DNA from: Ectothiorhodospira lacustris
GTDB taxonomy: Bacteria > Pseudomonadota > Gammaproteobacteria > Ectothiorhodospirales > Ectothiorhodospiraceae
Length of the DNA stretch: 64,000 bases
Direction of reading: 5' to 3'
Assembly: GCF_022227845.1 (NCBI RefSeq)
Contig: NZ_JAJNQN010000001.1
Location: forward strand, 186,001-250,000
Shown here: piece after piece, positions 42,394-53,668 of the stretch
How the letters are laid out: every line of letters starts with the position of its first letter
How positions within the stretch are numbered: position 1 is the stretch's first letter
Program-made: the position numbers and the translations under genes
The notes under the pieces: model-generated
What the model saw: the letters and a program-made list of their open reading frames with translations, nothing else
Databases searched by the model: none
What the model was told of the DNA's origin: nothing

Positions 42394-43485
42394 TTAAACA
42401 TTAAACCGGAAGTGCACCACATCCCCTTCCTTCATGGTGTATTCCTTGCCCTCCAGGCGCCACTTGCCGGCATCCTTGGCGCCCTGCTCGCCCTTGCAGT
42501 TCACAAAGTCGTCATAGCCGATGACTTCGGCGCGGATGAAGCCCTTCTCGAAGTCCGTGTGGATGGCGCCGGCCGCCCTGGGTGCGGTGGCACCGCGCTT
42601 GACGGTCCAGGCACGGACTTCCTTGACACCGGCGGTGAAGAAGGTCTGCAGGCCCAGCAGTTCGTAGGCGGCCCGGATCACCCGGTCCAGTCCGGCCTCT
42701 TCCAGCCCCATCTCACCCAGGAATTCGGCCTTGTCCGCCTCGTCCAGCTGGGCGATCTCCGCCTCCATGGCGGCGCAGACGGGTACGACCTGGGCGTGTT
42801 CCGCCGCGGCGTGTTCCCGCACCCGGTCCAGCAGGGGGTTATTCTCGAAGCCATCCTCATTGACGTTGGCAATGTACATGGTGGGCTTGGCAGTGATGAG
42901 CTGCAGTTCCCGCAGCAGCAGGCGTTCGTCATCATCCAGTTCGGCACTGCGGGCGGAACGCCCCTCGGCCAGCACCGCCTGCACCTTCTCGGCCACCTGC
43001 TTGCGGGCGATGGCGTCCTTGTTGCCGGACTTGGCATTGCGGGTGAGGCGATTCAGGGCCTTTTCCACGGTCTCCAGGTCCGCCAGGGCCAGTTCCGTGT
43101 GGATGACCTCGATGTCCGACAGGGGGTCCACCTTGCCGGCCACATGGATCACGTCGTCATTTTCGAAGCAGCGCACCACGTGGGTGATGGCGTCGGTCTC
43201 GCGAATGTGGGCCAGAAACTGGTTGCCCAGGCCTTCACCCTTGGAGGCACCGGCCACCAGGCCGGCGATATCCACGAATTCCACGGTGGTGGGCAGCACC
43301 CGCTCCGGTGAGACGATCCCGGCCAGGACCTTGAGCCGAGGGTCGGGCACCGGCACCACCCCCACATTGGGGTCAATGGTGCAGAAGGGATAGTTTTCCG
43401 CCTGAATGCCCGCCTTGGTGAGGGCATTGAAGAGGGTGGATTTGCCCACATTGGGCAGGCCGACGATGCCGCATTTCAAGCTCAT
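42394..43485 (-). CDS. ychF: Ribosome-binding ATPase/GTPase YchF
   Basis: 363 aa, standard length. G1 [10 protein letters not shown]3 DIAGLV, and the family's NVNE in place of NKxD, which gives ATP preference; coiled-coil insertion about 130-200 and C-terminal TGS domain (ending [11 protein letters not shown]). It binds ribosomes and affects stress responses in E. coli. It follows pth on the same strand, a very common gene pair. Confidence 0.97.
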   Translation of the reverse strand: MSLKCGIVGLPNVGKSTLFNALTKAGIQAENYPFCTIDPNVGVVPVPDPRLKVLAGIVSPERVLPTTVEFVDIAGLVAGASKGEGLGNQFLAHIRETDAITHVVRCFENDDVIHVAGKVDPLSDIEVIHTELALADLETVEKALNRLTRNAKSGNKDAIARKQVAEKVQAVLAEGRSARSAELDDDERLLLRELQLITAKPTMYIANVNEDGFENNPLLDRVREHAAAEHAQVVPVCAAMEAEIAQLDEADKAEFLGEMGLEEAGLDRVIRAAYELLGLQTFFTAGVKEVRAWTVKRGATAPRAAGAIHTDFEKGFIRAEVIGYDDFVNCKGEQGAKDAGKWRLEGKEYTMKEGDVVHFRFNV

Positions 43486-43546
43486 GGGAGGGTCCGGGTG
43501 GATCAGGTGGAAAAATCAGGATGGAAGAAGAGAGTCACCGGGGCAG

Positions 43547-44128
43547 TCACGCCGAGTGCAGACGGTTCGTGGCCTTCTGCAGCCCTTCCGACAGCAGCAG
43601 GGGCATGAGGTCGGCAGCGCGGTCGATGGCGTCCGTGATCAGGGATTCTTCCTCGCGGGATGGGCGGTTGAGTACGAACCCGACCACCTGCTCACGATGC
43701 CCGGGATGGCCTACCCCCAGACGCAGACGCATGAAGTCCTGCCCCTGGTGGGACATGATGTCACGCAGACCGTTGTGTCCGCCATGACCGCCCCCGCGCT
43801 TGAGGCGGGCCGTGCCCGGCGGCAGGTCGATCTCGTCGTGGGCCACCAGCACGGAGGTGATGGGAATTTTATAGAACTGGGTCAGCAGCCGGATGGGCTG
43901 CCCACTGTGATTCATGAAGGTCTGGGGCTTGATCAGCCAGATCTCTTGCCCCTCGATGTGGATGCGTGCCGTTTCGCCGGCGAACTTACTCTCCAGGCGA
44001 AACCGGCCGCCATGACGGCGGGCCAGTTCATCCACGAACCAGAACCCGGCATTGTGCCGGGTCATGGCGTAGTCGGAGCCGGGATTTCCCAGCCCCGCGA
44101 TGACCTGAACGGTGTCTTTATCAGCCAC
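43547..44128 (-). CDS. pth: Peptidyl-tRNA hydrolase
   Basis: 193 aa. GLGNPGSDYAMTRHNAGFWFVD carries the catalytic Asn and His; HDEIDLPPG and GGHGGHNGL are further family motifs. It frees tRNA from peptidyl-tRNA that dropped off ribosomes. Part of the prs-rplY-pth-ychF order. Confidence 0.97.
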   Translation of the reverse strand: MADKDTVQVIAGLGNPGSDYAMTRHNAGFWFVDELARRHGGRFRLESKFAGETARIHIEGQEIWLIKPQTFMNHSGQPIRLLTQFYKIPITSVLVAHDEIDLPPGTARLKRGGGHGGHNGLRDIMSHQGQDFMRLRLGVGHPGHREQVVGFVLNRPSREEESLITDAIDRAADLMPLLLSEGLQKATNRLHSA

Positions 44129-44171
44129 GGGCCGGTGTCATCCTTTCTTGCAGTCGGAAAACGAAGGCGGC

Positions 44172-44801
44172 TTATGCCTCGCCTTCGCCCTCGGCTTCGG
44201 ACTCTTCGGCAGCACTGCCGCCACGGGTCTTCAGTACGCTGACCACCGACAGATCATGATCCGGACCCTGGGCCAGGGCCACGATGCTCACCCCTTCAGG
44301 CAGCCGGATCTGGGACAGGTGCAGGGAATCGCCCACGTTCAGGTCGGCCACGTCCACTTCGATGAACTCGGGCAGGTCCTTGGGCAGACATTCCACTTCC
44401 ACTTCCACCGCCTGGTGGCTGAGCATGCCGCCGCCGGTCTTCACGCCCACGCAGCTTTCTTCGTTGATGAAGTGCAGGGGCACATGCACCTTCAGGGCCT
44501 GGTCTTCGGTGACGCGCTGCAGATCCATGTGCAGGACCATCTGCTTGACCGGATGACGCTGCAGGTCGCGCAGGATGACCCGCTCGGACTTGCCGTTCAC
44601 CTTCAGGGTCAGGATGTGGGAGTAGAAGGCTTCATGGGCCAGGCTCAACCACACGGTGTTGTGGTCCAGAGTGACGGCCACGGGTTCCTTGCCGGCACCA
44701 TAAACGATGGCGGGCAGCTTGCCGGCACGACGCAGGCGGCGGCTCGCACCCTTGCCCTGGTCCGCGCGCGGCTCGGCTTGCAGTTCGAAATTGACACTCA
44801 T
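44172..44801 (-). CDS. rplY: 50S ribosomal protein L25/general stress protein Ctc
   Basis: 209 aa. The N-terminal L25 domain binds 5S rRNA ([21 protein letters not shown]) and is followed by the C-terminal TL5/Ctc beta domain ([21 protein letters not shown]) and an acidic Glu/Ala tail. The ATG after GGAGAA was chosen, six codons inside the longest frame. A terminator lies between prs and this gene, so it may have its own promoter. Confidence 0.96.
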   Translation of the reverse strand: MSVNFELQAEPRADQGKGASRRLRRAGKLPAIVYGAGKEPVAVTLDHNTVWLSLAHEAFYSHILTLKVNGKSERVILRDLQRHPVKQMVLHMDLQRVTEDQALKVHVPLHFINEESCVGVKTGGGMLSHQAVEVEVECLPKDLPEFIEVDVADLNVGDSLHLSQIRLPEGVSIVALAQGPDHDLSVVSVLKTRGGSAAEESEAEGEGEA

Positions 44802-44825
44802 GTCGGGTTCTCCAGTCATACAAAC

Positions 44826-44854
44826 AAAAAGCCTCTCCCGCGACCAGGAGAGGC
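44826..44854 (-). terminator. Intrinsic terminator after prs
   Basis: Minus strand: 8-bp stem GCCTCTCC/GGAGAGGC, 8-nt loop, then TTTTTGTTTG. It lies 28 bp past the prs stop and just before rplY, so it may terminate or attenuate. Confidence 0.9.
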
Positions 44855-44881
44855 AGTGGCGGTCGATCCGTTGTCAGTTCA

Positions 44882-45856
44882 TCAGTCGATGAACAGGGAG
44901 CTGACCGATTCCTCGCGGTTGATGCGGCGGATGGTCTCCGCCAGCATGCCGGCAACGCTGAGCTGCTTGATGCGGCCGCAGGCCTTGGCCTCGGGACGCA
45001 GCGGCAGGGTATCCGTGACCACCAGCTCGTCGAGCTGGGAGTTGTTGATGTTTTCGATGGCGGGGCCGGACAGCACCGGGTGGGTGGCGTAGGCCATGAC
45101 CTTGGAAGCCCCATGATCCTTGAGGGCCTTGGCCGCCTGGCACAGGGTGCCGGCGGTATCCACCAGGTCATCGATGATGATGCAGGCCTTGTCTTCCACG
45201 TCCCCGATGATGTGCATCACCTGGGATTCATTGGGCTTGGGACGACGCTTGTCGATGATGGCCAGTTCCGCGTCATCCAGGCGTTTGGCCAGGGCACGGG
45301 CACGGACCACGCCGCCCACATCGGGGGAGACCACCAGCAGGTTGGGGATCTTCTGGCGCCAGATGTGCCCCAGCAGGACCGGCGAGGCATAGACGTTATC
45401 CACCGGCACGTTGAAGAAACCCTGCACCTGATCGGCATGCACGTCCACCGTGAGCACCCGGTCGGCACCGACGGCTTCGAGCATGTTGGCCACCACCTTG
45501 GCGGAGATGGGCACGCGGGCGGACCGCACGCGCCGATCCTGGCGGGAGTAGCCGAAATAGGGGATGACGGTGGTGATGCGACCGGCGGAGGCCCGGCGCA
45601 GGGCATCCACCATGATCAGCAGCTCCATCAGATTGTCGTTGGTGGGCGCGCCGGTGGACTGGACGATGAAGACGTCCCGACCGCGCACGTTCTCCAGGAT
45701 TTCCACCTGGACTTCGCCATCACTGAACCGGCCGACAACGGCCTTGCCCAACGGCAGGTTCAGGTGATTGACGACACTTTGAGCCAATTGGGGAGTGGCA
45801 TTCCCCGCGAAGACCATCATCTTGGATTTTTCCACCACTGTGGACCTGGGCAGCAT
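44882..45856 (-). CDS. prs: Ribose-phosphate pyrophosphokinase
   Basis: 324 aa. [11 protein letters not shown] at the start, [27 protein letters not shown] and the PRPP-binding loop [10 protein letters not shown] are all present. It makes PRPP for nucleotide, His and Trp synthesis. The start is uncertain between [12 protein letters not shown] (used here, after TTGGAA) and the internal ATG at 45820, which matches the E. coli start better. tRNA-Gln lies upstream, as in many gammaproteobacteria. Confidence 0.96.
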   Translation of the reverse strand: MLPRSTVVEKSKMMVFAGNATPQLAQSVVNHLNLPLGKAVVGRFSDGEVQVEILENVRGRDVFIVQSTGAPTNDNLMELLIMVDALRRASAGRITTVIPYFGYSRQDRRVRSARVPISAKVVANMLEAVGADRVLTVDVHADQVQGFFNVPVDNVYASPVLLGHIWRQKIPNLLVVSPDVGGVVRARALAKRLDDAELAIIDKRRPKPNESQVMHIIGDVEDKACIIIDDLVDTAGTLCQAAKALKDHGASKVMAYATHPVLSGPAIENINNSQLDELVVTDTLPLRPEAKACGRIKQLSVAGMLAETIRRINREESVSSLFID

Positions 45857-46048
45857 GATTCCAACAATGTCCGGTTGCGAGCGAAGCGGATGACAGGGCT
45901 GCACCAGCAGGGCTGACGCGGGCCACCCTGCCGGCGAAAAGACGTACCACCCTGCGCCATAGCGTAAACGCCGCCAGCCGGTGAGTGTCACGGAGACAAT
46001 GAACCGGTGGCGGCGCTGGCCCGGCGACGGCAGGCAACGTCTGAAGAA

Positions 46049-46123
46049 TGGCTGGGCCGGCAGGATTCGAACCTGCGAATGCCGGGATCAAAACCCGGTG
46101 CCTTACCACTTGGCGACGGCCCA
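46049..46123 (-). tRNA. tRNA-Gln (UUG)
   Basis: 75 nt with encoded CCA. Acceptor TGGGCCG pairs with CGGCCCA; anticodon loop TTTTGAT gives anticodon TTG; T-arm GCAGG-TTCGAAT-CCTGC. It sits 9 bp after the ispE stop, between ispE and prs, the usual gammaproteobacterial place. Confidence 0.96.
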
Positions 46124-46131
46124 ATAAATCG

Positions 46132-47013
46132 TTATTCCTGAACAGCAGGCGCGGTCCGGAACTGCGCCCTACGCCGATGCAGCGGAGACTGATTGCAGCC
46201 TCGGGCAACGAACCCCGACCATCCGCACGGCAGGCACTCCAGGGCGGCGCGGGCGGCCTCTTCCGTCTCGAAGACACCAAACACACAGCTGCCGGTCCCC
46301 GTCATGCGCGCCGTCACGCCCTGCCCTTGCAGCCATTCCAGGGCTTTGGCCACTGCTGGAAAGCGCCGGCAGACGACCGGCTCACACACGTTGCCTGCTC
46401 GTCCTGCAAGAAAGTCCGCTATTTTGATGGGTGGGCAGTCCCGTGTCAATCCAGGATCGGTGAAGATCGCCCCGGTGGGCACCATCACGCCGGGATGCAC
46501 CACCAGATACCAGGGCTCCGGCGGCGACACCGGCGCCAGCCGCTCCCCCACCCCTTCCGCCCAGGCGGCGTGGCCGCGCACGAACACCGGCACATCCGCC
46601 CCCAGCTTCAGCCCCATGGCGGCCAGGGCCTCGTCATCCAGCCCGGTCTCCCAGAGGGCGTTCAGGGCCACCAGCACCGTGGCGGCATCGGAACTGCCGC
46701 CCCCCAGTCCACCGCCCATGGGCAGGCGCTTGCGGACCCGGATGGCCACCCCCCCGGGATGCCCGGTGGCGGCCTTGAGGGTACGAGCGGCCCGCACGGT
46801 CAGATCATCATCGTGGGCCACCCCGTCCAGGGCATGCTCGGCCCGCACCCGATCTTCATCCAGCAGCCGGAAATCCAGCGTATCCCCGAAGGTGAGAAAC
46901 TGAAACACGGACTGCAATTCGTGGTAACCGTCGGGACGACGGCCGGTGATATGCAGGAACAGGTTGAGCTTGGCCGGCGCAGGCCAGCCCATGCAAGGGT
47001 CTTGTTGCGTCAT
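46132..47013 (-). CDS. ispE: 4-diphosphocytidyl-2-C-methyl-D-erythritol kinase
   Basis: 293 aa GHMP kinase. PAPAKLNLFL, RRPDGYHELQS, the ATP loop PMGGGLGGGSSDAA and the C-terminal TGTGSCVFG motif are clear. It performs the fourth step of the MEP isoprenoid pathway. The ATG overlaps the lolB stop by 4 bp. Confidence 0.97.
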   Translation of the reverse strand: MTQQDPCMGWPAPAKLNLFLHITGRRPDGYHELQSVFQFLTFGDTLDFRLLDEDRVRAEHALDGVAHDDDLTVRAARTLKAATGHPGGVAIRVRKRLPMGGGLGGGSSDAATVLVALNALWETGLDDEALAAMGLKLGADVPVFVRGHAAWAEGVGERLAPVSPPEPWYLVVHPGVMVPTGAIFTDPGLTRDCPPIKIADFLAGRAGNVCEPVVCRRFPAVAKALEWLQGQGVTARMTGTGSCVFGVFETEEAARAALECLPCGWSGFVARGCNQSPLHRRRAQFRTAPAVQE

Positions 47014-47609
47014 GGTGTCATTTGCCAGTCGTCCACCACCAGGCGAACGCGTATGTGGTCGAATTCCAGCCTCATGCGATCAGGCAGCGGCGCCGGGCCG
47101 ACGGCCTCGGCGTAGCGATCGTACCCCACGTCCCAACCGGACTGCAGTAATCGCTGCGGCCGACCCGCCGGATCCAGGGTCCGCCCTTCCAGCCGATCAT
47201 GAGACGGTATGCCCAGCACCCAGTAGCGCAACCCGCTAACCGGCAGCTGCCAGCCCAGGGCCTGATGCACCAGCCGATCCACATCCCGATCCTGGTACAC
47301 CGCCCCTTCCGCGTTGCGCAGGGTCACACCGGCGGCATTGCCTTCCAGGGTCGCGGCGTGACGCCCGAAGGGTCCGAACAGCTGGATGTCGTAGTCATCC
47401 CCCCGCTGGCGCCAGCGCAGATGGGCATTCCACTGCTCGTTCTCCAGGAACAGCGCAATGCGACCGTTCAGGGTCCACTCATCCCGCGCGGAAAGCAGCT
47501 GCACGCGCTCTCGCCAGGCCTGCTCCCGATCATCTACCGGCACCGGCGGGCGCACGGCACAGGCGGTGAGCACCAGGCTCACCAGACCGATCAACCAGAA
47601 CGTTCTCAT
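47010..47609 (-). CDS. lolB: Outer-membrane lipoprotein LolB
   Basis: 199 aa. Lipobox LVLTAC near residue 17; then the LolB beta fold (EWTLNGRIALFLENEQWNAHLRWRQ). It receives lipoproteins from LolA and inserts them into the outer membrane. Coupled by overlaps to the TPR gene before it and ispE after it. Confidence 0.94.
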   Translation of the reverse strand: MRTFWLIGLVSLVLTACAVRPPVPVDDREQAWRERVQLLSARDEWTLNGRIALFLENEQWNAHLRWRQRGDDYDIQLFGPFGRHAATLEGNAAGVTLRNAEGAVYQDRDVDRLVHQALGWQLPVSGLRYWVLGIPSHDRLEGRTLDPAGRPQRLLQSGWDVGYDRYAEAVGPAPLPDRMRLEFDHIRVRLVVDDWQMTP

Positions 47610-49384
47610 GGATCCAGGCGCTCCTTGAGTCTGAGCAGACGCTCATGCGCCGGGTCCCGCTCCAGCGCCTTACGCAGGATACCCAGGGCCTCATCCCGGC
47701 GCCCCTGTGCCCACAGCAGGGCCGCCAGGTTGCTCGCAATCTCGCTGTCTTCCATCATGTCGTGCGCCCGACGCAAATAGACTTCCGCCTCATCCAGACG
47801 ACCCAGGCGATAGAGCACCCAGCCCATGCTGTCGATGACGGCCGCATCGTCCGGACGCTGCGCATAGGCCCGACGGATATAGCCATAGGCCTCCTCGTGA
47901 CGATCGGTGCGATCCGCCAGGGTATACCCCAGCGCGTTGAGGGCGGCCGCGTTATCCGGGTCCTGGGCCAGGATCAGGTTCAGATCCGCCTCCACCTGAT
48001 CGATCCGGTCCAGACGCTCCGCCATGAGCGCCCGGGAATACAGCAGTTCGGGGTTGCCGGGATACTCCCTGAGCCCCTGATGGAGCAGGTCCATCCCCGC
48101 CTCGTAGTCACGGGCATCTCTGAGCAAACCGGCCTCGGCCAGATAGACCCGCACCCGTTCGCCCGGCTCATCCAGCCGATCCCGCAACGCCGACAGGTCC
48201 GCGCGGGCCTGCGCCAGCTGTCCCCCCCCCCCCTTGAGCAGGGCGGCACGTATGACGGATTCATCACGATGCTCACCCCGATTCACTTGCGCATAGAAAC
48301 GAATGGCCCGCTCCGGATCACCGCCGGCCTCGGCGATCCGCCCCAGGTAATAGCGGGCCTCCTGAACCCGGCGACCGGTCTGCAGCACTCGTTCCAGATA
48401 GCGCTGCGCATCCTCGTACTGTTCCACCTCGATGTTGAGCAGTCCCAGGGTGTAAAGCAGGTCGGCATCCCCCGGCCGCTCTCGGGCCACCCGCTCGAAC
48501 TGCCGACGGGCGTCTTCATAACGCTCGGACTGCAATAGCAGGCGAGCATAGGTGACGCGCAGATCCACATCCTCGGGATAGCGGGCCACCAGATCGCCCA
48601 TGGCCCGCAGGGAGGACGCCTGATCACCGGCCTGCCCCAGCGCCCGGGCGCGCAGCACGTGCGCCTCTCTGAGCCCATCATCCAGGGTCAGCGCCCTTTC
48701 GGCCGCCGCTACGGCCGTCAGGGGCCGATCCTGCTGCAGGGCCAGGCCGGCCACGGCCAGATAGGCAAGGGAGTCGTCTCCCCTGGACTCCGCCACCAGA
48801 GCGAGGGCCTCCAGCGCCGCATCGCCGTTCTGACTGCGGGCCAGCATGTTCACCAGCAGGCCATAGCCATCGCCCTCCACCGCCTCCACGCGCTCAAGCA
48901 CGGTCAACAGATGCGGGGCCGCCGCATCGGGGCGGCCTTCGTTGACCAGCAGCGCGGCCAGAATCTGACGGGCTTCCAGATTCTCCGGTTCGAGCGCCAG
49001 CCAGCGTTCGGCGCCCGGCAGGGCCGCGGCCGGATCACCGGCAAACAGGGCGATACGGGTGGCCCGCTCGGCCACTTCGGGGTTGCGGGTACGCTGAGCC
49101 GCACGCAGATAGTGCTCCACCGCGACCTGCAATTCTCCCTGGTGTCCGGCAATCTCGCCGACCAGCAGTTCGTAGAGCAGATCGGAGACACCGTTGCCCT
49201 CCCCTTCCAGCGGCAACAGATGGCCTTCGGCCAAGGGCTGCCAAGGCTCCTCGTAGCCCTCGCCGTCCCGGGACAGACCGGCGCAGGCGGCCAGCAATCC
49301 ACACAGCACCACCGCCGCCCCCAGGCGGGGTACCGGGCGGCGGGGAAGAAACCAGGGGAAAACGGATCTTTGATCGGGCAGCAT
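47606..49384 (-). CDS. TPR-repeat lipoprotein upstream of lolB
   Basis: 592 aa. Signal with lipobox LLAACAG, then a chain of TPR helices (about 60-590) such as NPEVAERATRIALFAGDPAAA and LNALGYTLADRTDRHEEAYGY. This protein is regularly found before lolB-ispE in gammaproteobacteria, often annotated only as TPR protein. Periplasmic or outer-membrane scaffold by inference. The ATG at 49384 was preferred to the TTG at 49411. Confidence 0.9.
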   Translation of the reverse strand: MLPDQRSVFPWFLPRRPVPRLGAAVVLCGLLAACAGLSRDGEGYEEPWQPLAEGHLLPLEGEGNGVSDLLYELLVGEIAGHQGELQVAVEHYLRAAQRTRNPEVAERATRIALFAGDPAAALPGAERWLALEPENLEARQILAALLVNEGRPDAAAPHLLTVLERVEAVEGDGYGLLVNMLARSQNGDAALEALALVAESRGDDSLAYLAVAGLALQQDRPLTAVAAAERALTLDDGLREAHVLRARALGQAGDQASSLRAMGDLVARYPEDVDLRVTYARLLLQSERYEDARRQFERVARERPGDADLLYTLGLLNIEVEQYEDAQRYLERVLQTGRRVQEARYYLGRIAEAGGDPERAIRFYAQVNRGEHRDESVIRAALLKGGGGQLAQARADLSALRDRLDEPGERVRVYLAEAGLLRDARDYEAGMDLLHQGLREYPGNPELLYSRALMAERLDRIDQVEADLNLILAQDPDNAAALNALGYTLADRTDRHEEAYGYIRRAYAQRPDDAAVIDSMGWVLYRLGRLDEAEVYLRRAHDMMEDSEIASNLAALLWAQGRRDEALGILRKALERDPAHERLLRLKERLDP

Positions 49385-49829
49385 GGAAAGACTATAAACC
49401 CATTTGTTCAAAAAATGATGGTCCTGCGGGGCGCGCCAAGGTCACGGGACAGTGTAAACTAGACTGGACATCACTCGACTGACACCATGTCAACCGTACC
49501 TGCCGGCATGTCAAGCCCCGGAACCGGGAAATCGCAAGCTCTTGATACGGGACATGGACGACCGGCGGGGAATCCACCACATTGGGGCGGATCTGATACG
49601 GTCGACGGCAGAATCGGACCGGGGCAGCGAGCGGGAAACCCGAACAATCAGGTTAACCGTCCCATGCTCCTTAGCACCCCGCAACGGCCGATAAGTTCCC
49701 GCCGCAGCGGGTCGAATTTTGCAGACAGGTCAGTTTTCCGAGCGGACTCAAAGGGTTGAAAATCCGGGACATCTTGTCATGACTTCAATGCTGGCGCAGA
49801 ATACGCTATTCCACAGGTCCTCACGTGCG
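49385..49829. other. Divergent promoter region, no gene recognised
   Basis: 445 bp between the minus-strand TPR gene and plus-strand hemA. Short open frames have poor composition and no ribosome sites. A minus-strand TTGACA at about 49489-49494 is the best -35 candidate, but no well-spaced -10 was found. hemA could start at 49779 within it. Confidence 0.6.
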
Positions 49830-51104
49830 ATGCTTTTTACTCTCGGAGTCAACCATAAATCCGCCCCGGTCGGGATTCGTGAACGCGTCGTGTTCTCCCC
49901 GGACCGCATGGATGAGGCCCTGACCGGCCTGACCCGTTCCACCCCGGTGGATGAGGCGGCGATCCTGTCCACCTGTAACCGGACGGAGATCTACTTCCGC
50001 TCCGAGGCGCACCAGCCCGCCGATCGCGTGCTGCATTGGCTGGCGGATTTCCACCGCCTCAAGCCCGGCGAGATCCAGCCCTACATCTACCGTCACGCCG
50101 AGGCCGATGCGGTCAAGCACCTGCTCCGCGTGGCCTGCGGCCTGGATTCCCTGGTGCTGGGTGAACCGCAGATCCTGGGGCAGCTCAAGGGTTCCTATCA
50201 GAGCGCCGGTGCCGCCGGCACCCTGGGCCGCCAGCTGGGCCGACTGTTCCAGCACGCCTTCTCGGTGGCCAAGAACGTGCGGACATCCACCGCCATCGGC
50301 TCCAGCCCGGTTTCGGTGGCCTTTGCCGCCGTCTCCCTGGCCAAGCAGATCTGGGGCGACATGAAGCCCCTCACTGCCCTCATGATCGGCGCCGGTGAAA
50401 CCATCGAACTGGCGGCCCGCCACCTGCACAGCAACCAGATCGGCCGCATCATCGTCGCCAACCGTACCGTGGAACGGGCCAAGGTCCTGGCCAGCGAATT
50501 CGACGCCGAGGTCATTACCCTGTCCGAGATCCCCGCCCGTCTGGCGGAGGCCGACATCCTCATCTCCTCCACCGCCAGTCCCCTGCCGATCCTGGGCAAG
50601 GGCGCCGTGGAGCGTGCCCTGAAGGCCCGCAAGCGCCGTCCCATGTTCATGGTGGACATCGCCGTACCCCGGGACATCGAGCCCGAGGTAGGCAATCTGG
50701 ACAACGTCTTCCTCTACACCGTGGACGACCTGGAAGAAGTCATCCAGGAAAACCTCCAGTCCCGCCGCGAGGCGGCGCGCCAGGCGGAGGAGATCATTGA
50801 ATCCCAGGTCAGTACCTTCATGGGCTGGCTGCAGGCCCAGAGCGCGGTAAGCACCATCTGCGCCTTCCGCGACAAGGCCCATGGCGTCCAACTGGAGGTG
50901 CTGGAAAAGGCCAACCAGATGGTGGCCGCCGGCAAGTCGCCGGAAGAAGCCCTGTCCTTTCTGGCCCACACCCTCACCAACAAGCTGCTGCATGACCCCT
51001 GCCACGCCATGAACGAGGCCGCCCGCGAAGGTCGCCTGGAACTGGTGGACGCGGCCCATGCCCTCTTCAAGCTGCCGAGTCTCACCAACAAGATCCATTC
51101 GTGA
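49830..51104 (+). CDS. hemA: Glutamyl-tRNA reductase
   Basis: 424 aa from the ATG that aligns with known HemA starts ([19 protein letters not shown]). The active-site cysteine is in [21 protein letters not shown] and the NADPH-binding segment [17 protein letters not shown] follow; the C-terminus is the dimerisation helix. It makes glutamate-1-semialdehyde, the first committed step to heme. Its stop overlaps the prfA start as GTGA. Confidence 0.96.
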   Translation: MLFTLGVNHKSAPVGIRERVVFSPDRMDEALTGLTRSTPVDEAAILSTCNRTEIYFRSEAHQPADRVLHWLADFHRLKPGEIQPYIYRHAEADAVKHLLRVACGLDSLVLGEPQILGQLKGSYQSAGAAGTLGRQLGRLFQHAFSVAKNVRTSTAIGSSPVSVAFAAVSLAKQIWGDMKPLTALMIGAGETIELAARHLHSNQIGRIIVANRTVERAKVLASEFDAEVITLSEIPARLAEADILISSTASPLPILGKGAVERALKARKRRPMFMVDIAVPRDIEPEVGNLDNVFLYTVDDLEEVIQENLQSRREAARQAEEIIESQVSTFMGWLQAQSAVSTICAFRDKAHGVQLEVLEKANQMVAAGKSPEEALSFLAHTLTNKLLHDPCHAMNEAAREGRLELVDAAHALFKLPSLTNKIHS

Positions 51105-52183
51105 AAGACTCCATTCGTCGCAAGCTTGAAGGTATCGCGGATCGTTTCGAGGAACTCAGTGGCCTGCTGGCGGATCCGCAGGTCATCGGGAACCAGGATC
51201 GCTTTCGCCGCTATTCCGTGGAATACAGCCAGCTGGAGCCGGTGGTCCAGTGCTGGAAGGACTATGCCGGCGCCCTTGATGAACTGGAGGCCGCGCGCCA
51301 GATGGCCCGGGACCCGGACCCGGACCTGCGTGGCATGGCCGAGGATGAGATCCCCGTGCTCCAGACCCGCCTGGAAGCCCTGGAACTGGATCTGCAGCGT
51401 CAGCTGATCCCAAAAGACCCTCACGACGAGAACAATACCTTCCTGGAAATCCGTGCCGGCACCGGCGGGGACGAGGCGGCCATCTTTGCCGGCGACCTGT
51501 TCCGCATGTACAGCCGCTACGCGGAAACCCGGGGCTGGCAGGTGGAACTGCTCTCCGAGAGCGAGGGCGAGCACGGCGGCTACCGGGAGGTCATCGCCCG
51601 CATCATCGGCCGCGGGGTCTATTCCCGGCTCAAGTTCGAGTCCGGCGCCCATCGGGTGCAACGGGTGCCGGATACGGAATCCCAGGGGCGCATTCACACC
51701 TCTGCCGCCACCGTCGCCGTGATGCCGGAACCGGACGAGATGGAAATCCCGGAGATCAATCCGGCGGACCTGCGCATCGACACCTATCGAGCCAGCGGGG
51801 CCGGTGGCCAGCACGTCAACCGTACCGATTCCGCCGTGCGTCTCACCCATCTGCCTTCCGGCATCGTGGTGGAATGCCAGGACGAGCGCTCCCAGCACAA
51901 GAACAAGGCCCGGGCCATGAGCCTGCTGGCCGCCAAGCTGATCGAGCGGGAAGAAACCCGCCGCTTCCAGGAGCAGAGCGCCACGCGCAAGAGCCTGGTG
52001 GGCAGCGGGGACCGTTCCGAGCGCATTCGCACCTACAACTTCCCCCAGGGGCGGGTCACGGATCATCGCATCAACCTGACCCTCTACAAACTGGAGGCCA
52101 TCATGACCGGCGAGCTGGATCCGGTTATCGATCCGCTGGTGAATGAACACCAGGCCGAACAGCTGGCCGCCCTGGCCGACTGA
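51101..52183 (+). CDS. prfA: Peptide chain release factor 1
   Basis: 360 aa. Catalytic GGQ in [16 protein letters not shown]; the codon-reading tripeptide position reads PDT ([15 protein letters not shown]). It recognises UAA and UAG. The GTG start overlaps hemA by 4 bp, matching hemA-prfA-prmC coupling in enterics. Confidence 0.97.
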   Translation: MKDSIRRKLEGIADRFEELSGLLADPQVIGNQDRFRRYSVEYSQLEPVVQCWKDYAGALDELEAARQMARDPDPDLRGMAEDEIPVLQTRLEALELDLQRQLIPKDPHDENNTFLEIRAGTGGDEAAIFAGDLFRMYSRYAETRGWQVELLSESEGEHGGYREVIARIIGRGVYSRLKFESGAHRVQRVPDTESQGRIHTSAATVAVMPEPDEMEIPEINPADLRIDTYRASGAGGQHVNRTDSAVRLTHLPSGIVVECQDERSQHKNKARAMSLLAAKLIEREETRRFQEQSATRKSLVGSGDRSERIRTYNFPQGRVTDHRINLTLYKLEAIMTGELDPVIDPLVNEHQAEQLAALAD

Positions 52184-52191
52184 GCCGCCCC

Positions 52192-53043
52192 TTGCCCGCC
52201 CTTACCCTCAAGACCCTGTTGATTGAGGCGAGAACCGCCCTGGCCCATGGGGAAGCGCCCCGCCTGGAAGCGGAACTGCTGCTGGCCCATGCCCTGGGCC
52301 GGGATCGCGGCTGGCTCTATGCCCATGGGGGCGACACCCTGGAGGACCCCACCGCCCTGGCATGCTTCAGGACCCTGGTACAGCGACGCGCCCAGGGCGA
52401 GCCGGTCAGCTACCTGCTGGGCTGTCGAGAATTCTGGTCCCTGAATCTGCAGGTCCGCCCCGGCGTGCTGATCCCCCGCCCCGACACCGAAACCCTGGTG
52501 GAGGCCGCCCTGTCGCGGCTGCCCCAAGACCTTCCAGGCCGGGTGGCGGATCTGGGCACGGGCACGGGCGCCATCGCCCTGGCCCTGGCCGTGGAGCGCC
52601 CCCGGTGCCGCATCATTGCCGTCGACCGCTCACCCCAGGCGCTGGCCGTCGCCATCGAGAATGTGGAACGGCTGGGGCTGGGGCAACAGGTAACGTGTCG
52701 ATGCGGTGACTGGTTCGAGCCGCTGGCGGGCGAACGCTTTGACCTGATCGTCTCCAACCCGCCCTACATCGCCGAGGCAGACCCCCATCTAGAGCAGGGG
52801 GACCTGCGCTTCGAGCCCCGCTCGGCCCTGGCCTCGGGGCCGGACGGTCTGGCCGATATCCGTCGCATCGTCGGTCAGGCCCCCGACCATCTCGACCCGG
52901 GCGGCGGACTGCTGCTGGAGCATGGGATGGGTCAGGGCAAGGCCGTCAGGGAGCTGCTGGTACAGGGAGGGTTTTGCGGGGTAGAAACCGTGCAGGACCT
53001 GGGCGGCAAGGACCGGGTGACTCTGGGGATCATGCCGCTGTGA
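52192..53043 (+). CDS. prmC: Release-factor glutamine methyltransferase
   Basis: 283 aa. AdoMet motif [15 protein letters not shown] and the NPPY active site (VSNPPYIAE) define PrmC, which methylates the GGQ glutamine of the factor encoded just upstream. No ATG fits the N-terminus; the TTG at 52192, 9 bp after prfA, aligns with the expected start. Its last 14 bp overlap the end of convergent lipB. Confidence 0.95.
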   Translation: MPALTLKTLLIEARTALAHGEAPRLEAELLLAHALGRDRGWLYAHGGDTLEDPTALACFRTLVQRRAQGEPVSYLLGCREFWSLNLQVRPGVLIPRPDTETLVEAALSRLPQDLPGRVADLGTGTGAIALALAVERPRCRIIAVDRSPQALAVAIENVERLGLGQQVTCRCGDWFEPLAGERFDLIVSNPPYIAEADPHLEQGDLRFEPRSALASGPDGLADIRRIVGQAPDHLDPGGGLLLEHGMGQGKAVRELLVQGGFCGVETVQDLGGKDRVTLGIMPL

Positions 53044-53656
53044 CCGGCCTTCCCAGCCGCAACGACAATGCCTTCGTCAACCCCGTCGCCGCCTGACGCC
53101 AGTCTTCTCTCCCCCCCAGCGCCGCCAGGGAGGTGGTCGCCAACCCCCGGTAACCACAGGGATTGATGCGATCAAAGGCCGACAGGTCGGGATCCAGGTT
53201 GAAGGCCAGGCCATGATAACTCCCTCCCCGCCGGACCCGCAGGCCCAGCGCGGCAATCTTGGCGTCCCCCACATAGACCCCGGGCGCCTCGGCTCGGGCC
53301 TGGGCGGCGATCCCCTGGGTCGCCAGATAATCGATCACCGCCGACTCCAGCGCGGTCACCAGGGCCCTCACGCCCAGCCCCGAGCGCCGCAGATCCAGCA
53401 GGGTATAAATCACCACCTGACCCGGCCCGTGGTAGGTCACCTGCCCACCCCGGTCCACCGGGATCACCGGGATGTCGCCGGGATCGAGCACATGCTCCGG
53501 CTTGCCGTTGAGCCCCAGGGTGAACACCGGGGGATGCTCCACCTGCCAGAGTTCATCGAGGGTGCCTGCATCCCGGTGCTCGGTGAAGGCCTGCATCCGT
53601 CGCCAGGTGGACTCGTAGTCGCAGCGCCCCAGGCGGCGCACAAGGATGGCGGACAT
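53030..53656 (-). CDS. lipB: Octanoyl-[ACP]:protein N-octanoyltransferase
   Basis: 208 aa. Contains the catalytic Lys ([12 protein letters not shown]) and Cys (INPCGY), plus [12 protein letters not shown]. It transfers octanoate from ACP to lipoyl domains. Last gene of the mrdA-to-lipB cluster. lipA is not adjacent. Confidence 0.96.
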   Translation of the reverse strand: MSAILVRRLGRCDYESTWRRMQAFTEHRDAGTLDELWQVEHPPVFTLGLNGKPEHVLDPGDIPVIPVDRGGQVTYHGPGQVVIYTLLDLRRSGLGVRALVTALESAVIDYLATQGIAAQARAEAPGVYVGDAKIAALGLRVRRGGSYHGLAFNLDPDLSAFDRINPCGYRGLATTSLAALGGREDWRQAATGLTKALSLRLGRPVTAA

Positions 53657-53668
53657 GTCGGCACAGGC

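Noticed and set aside
49821-51098. 425-aa minus-strand frame opposite hemA
   Set aside because: Shadow of hemA, with low-complexity Gly/Gln/His content and no ribosome site.
51683-51700. Altered codon-reading motif in release factor 1 (PDT instead of PAT/PVT)
   Set aside because: The middle residue of this tripeptide varies among bacterial RF1 proteins, so it does not suggest changed stop-codon use.
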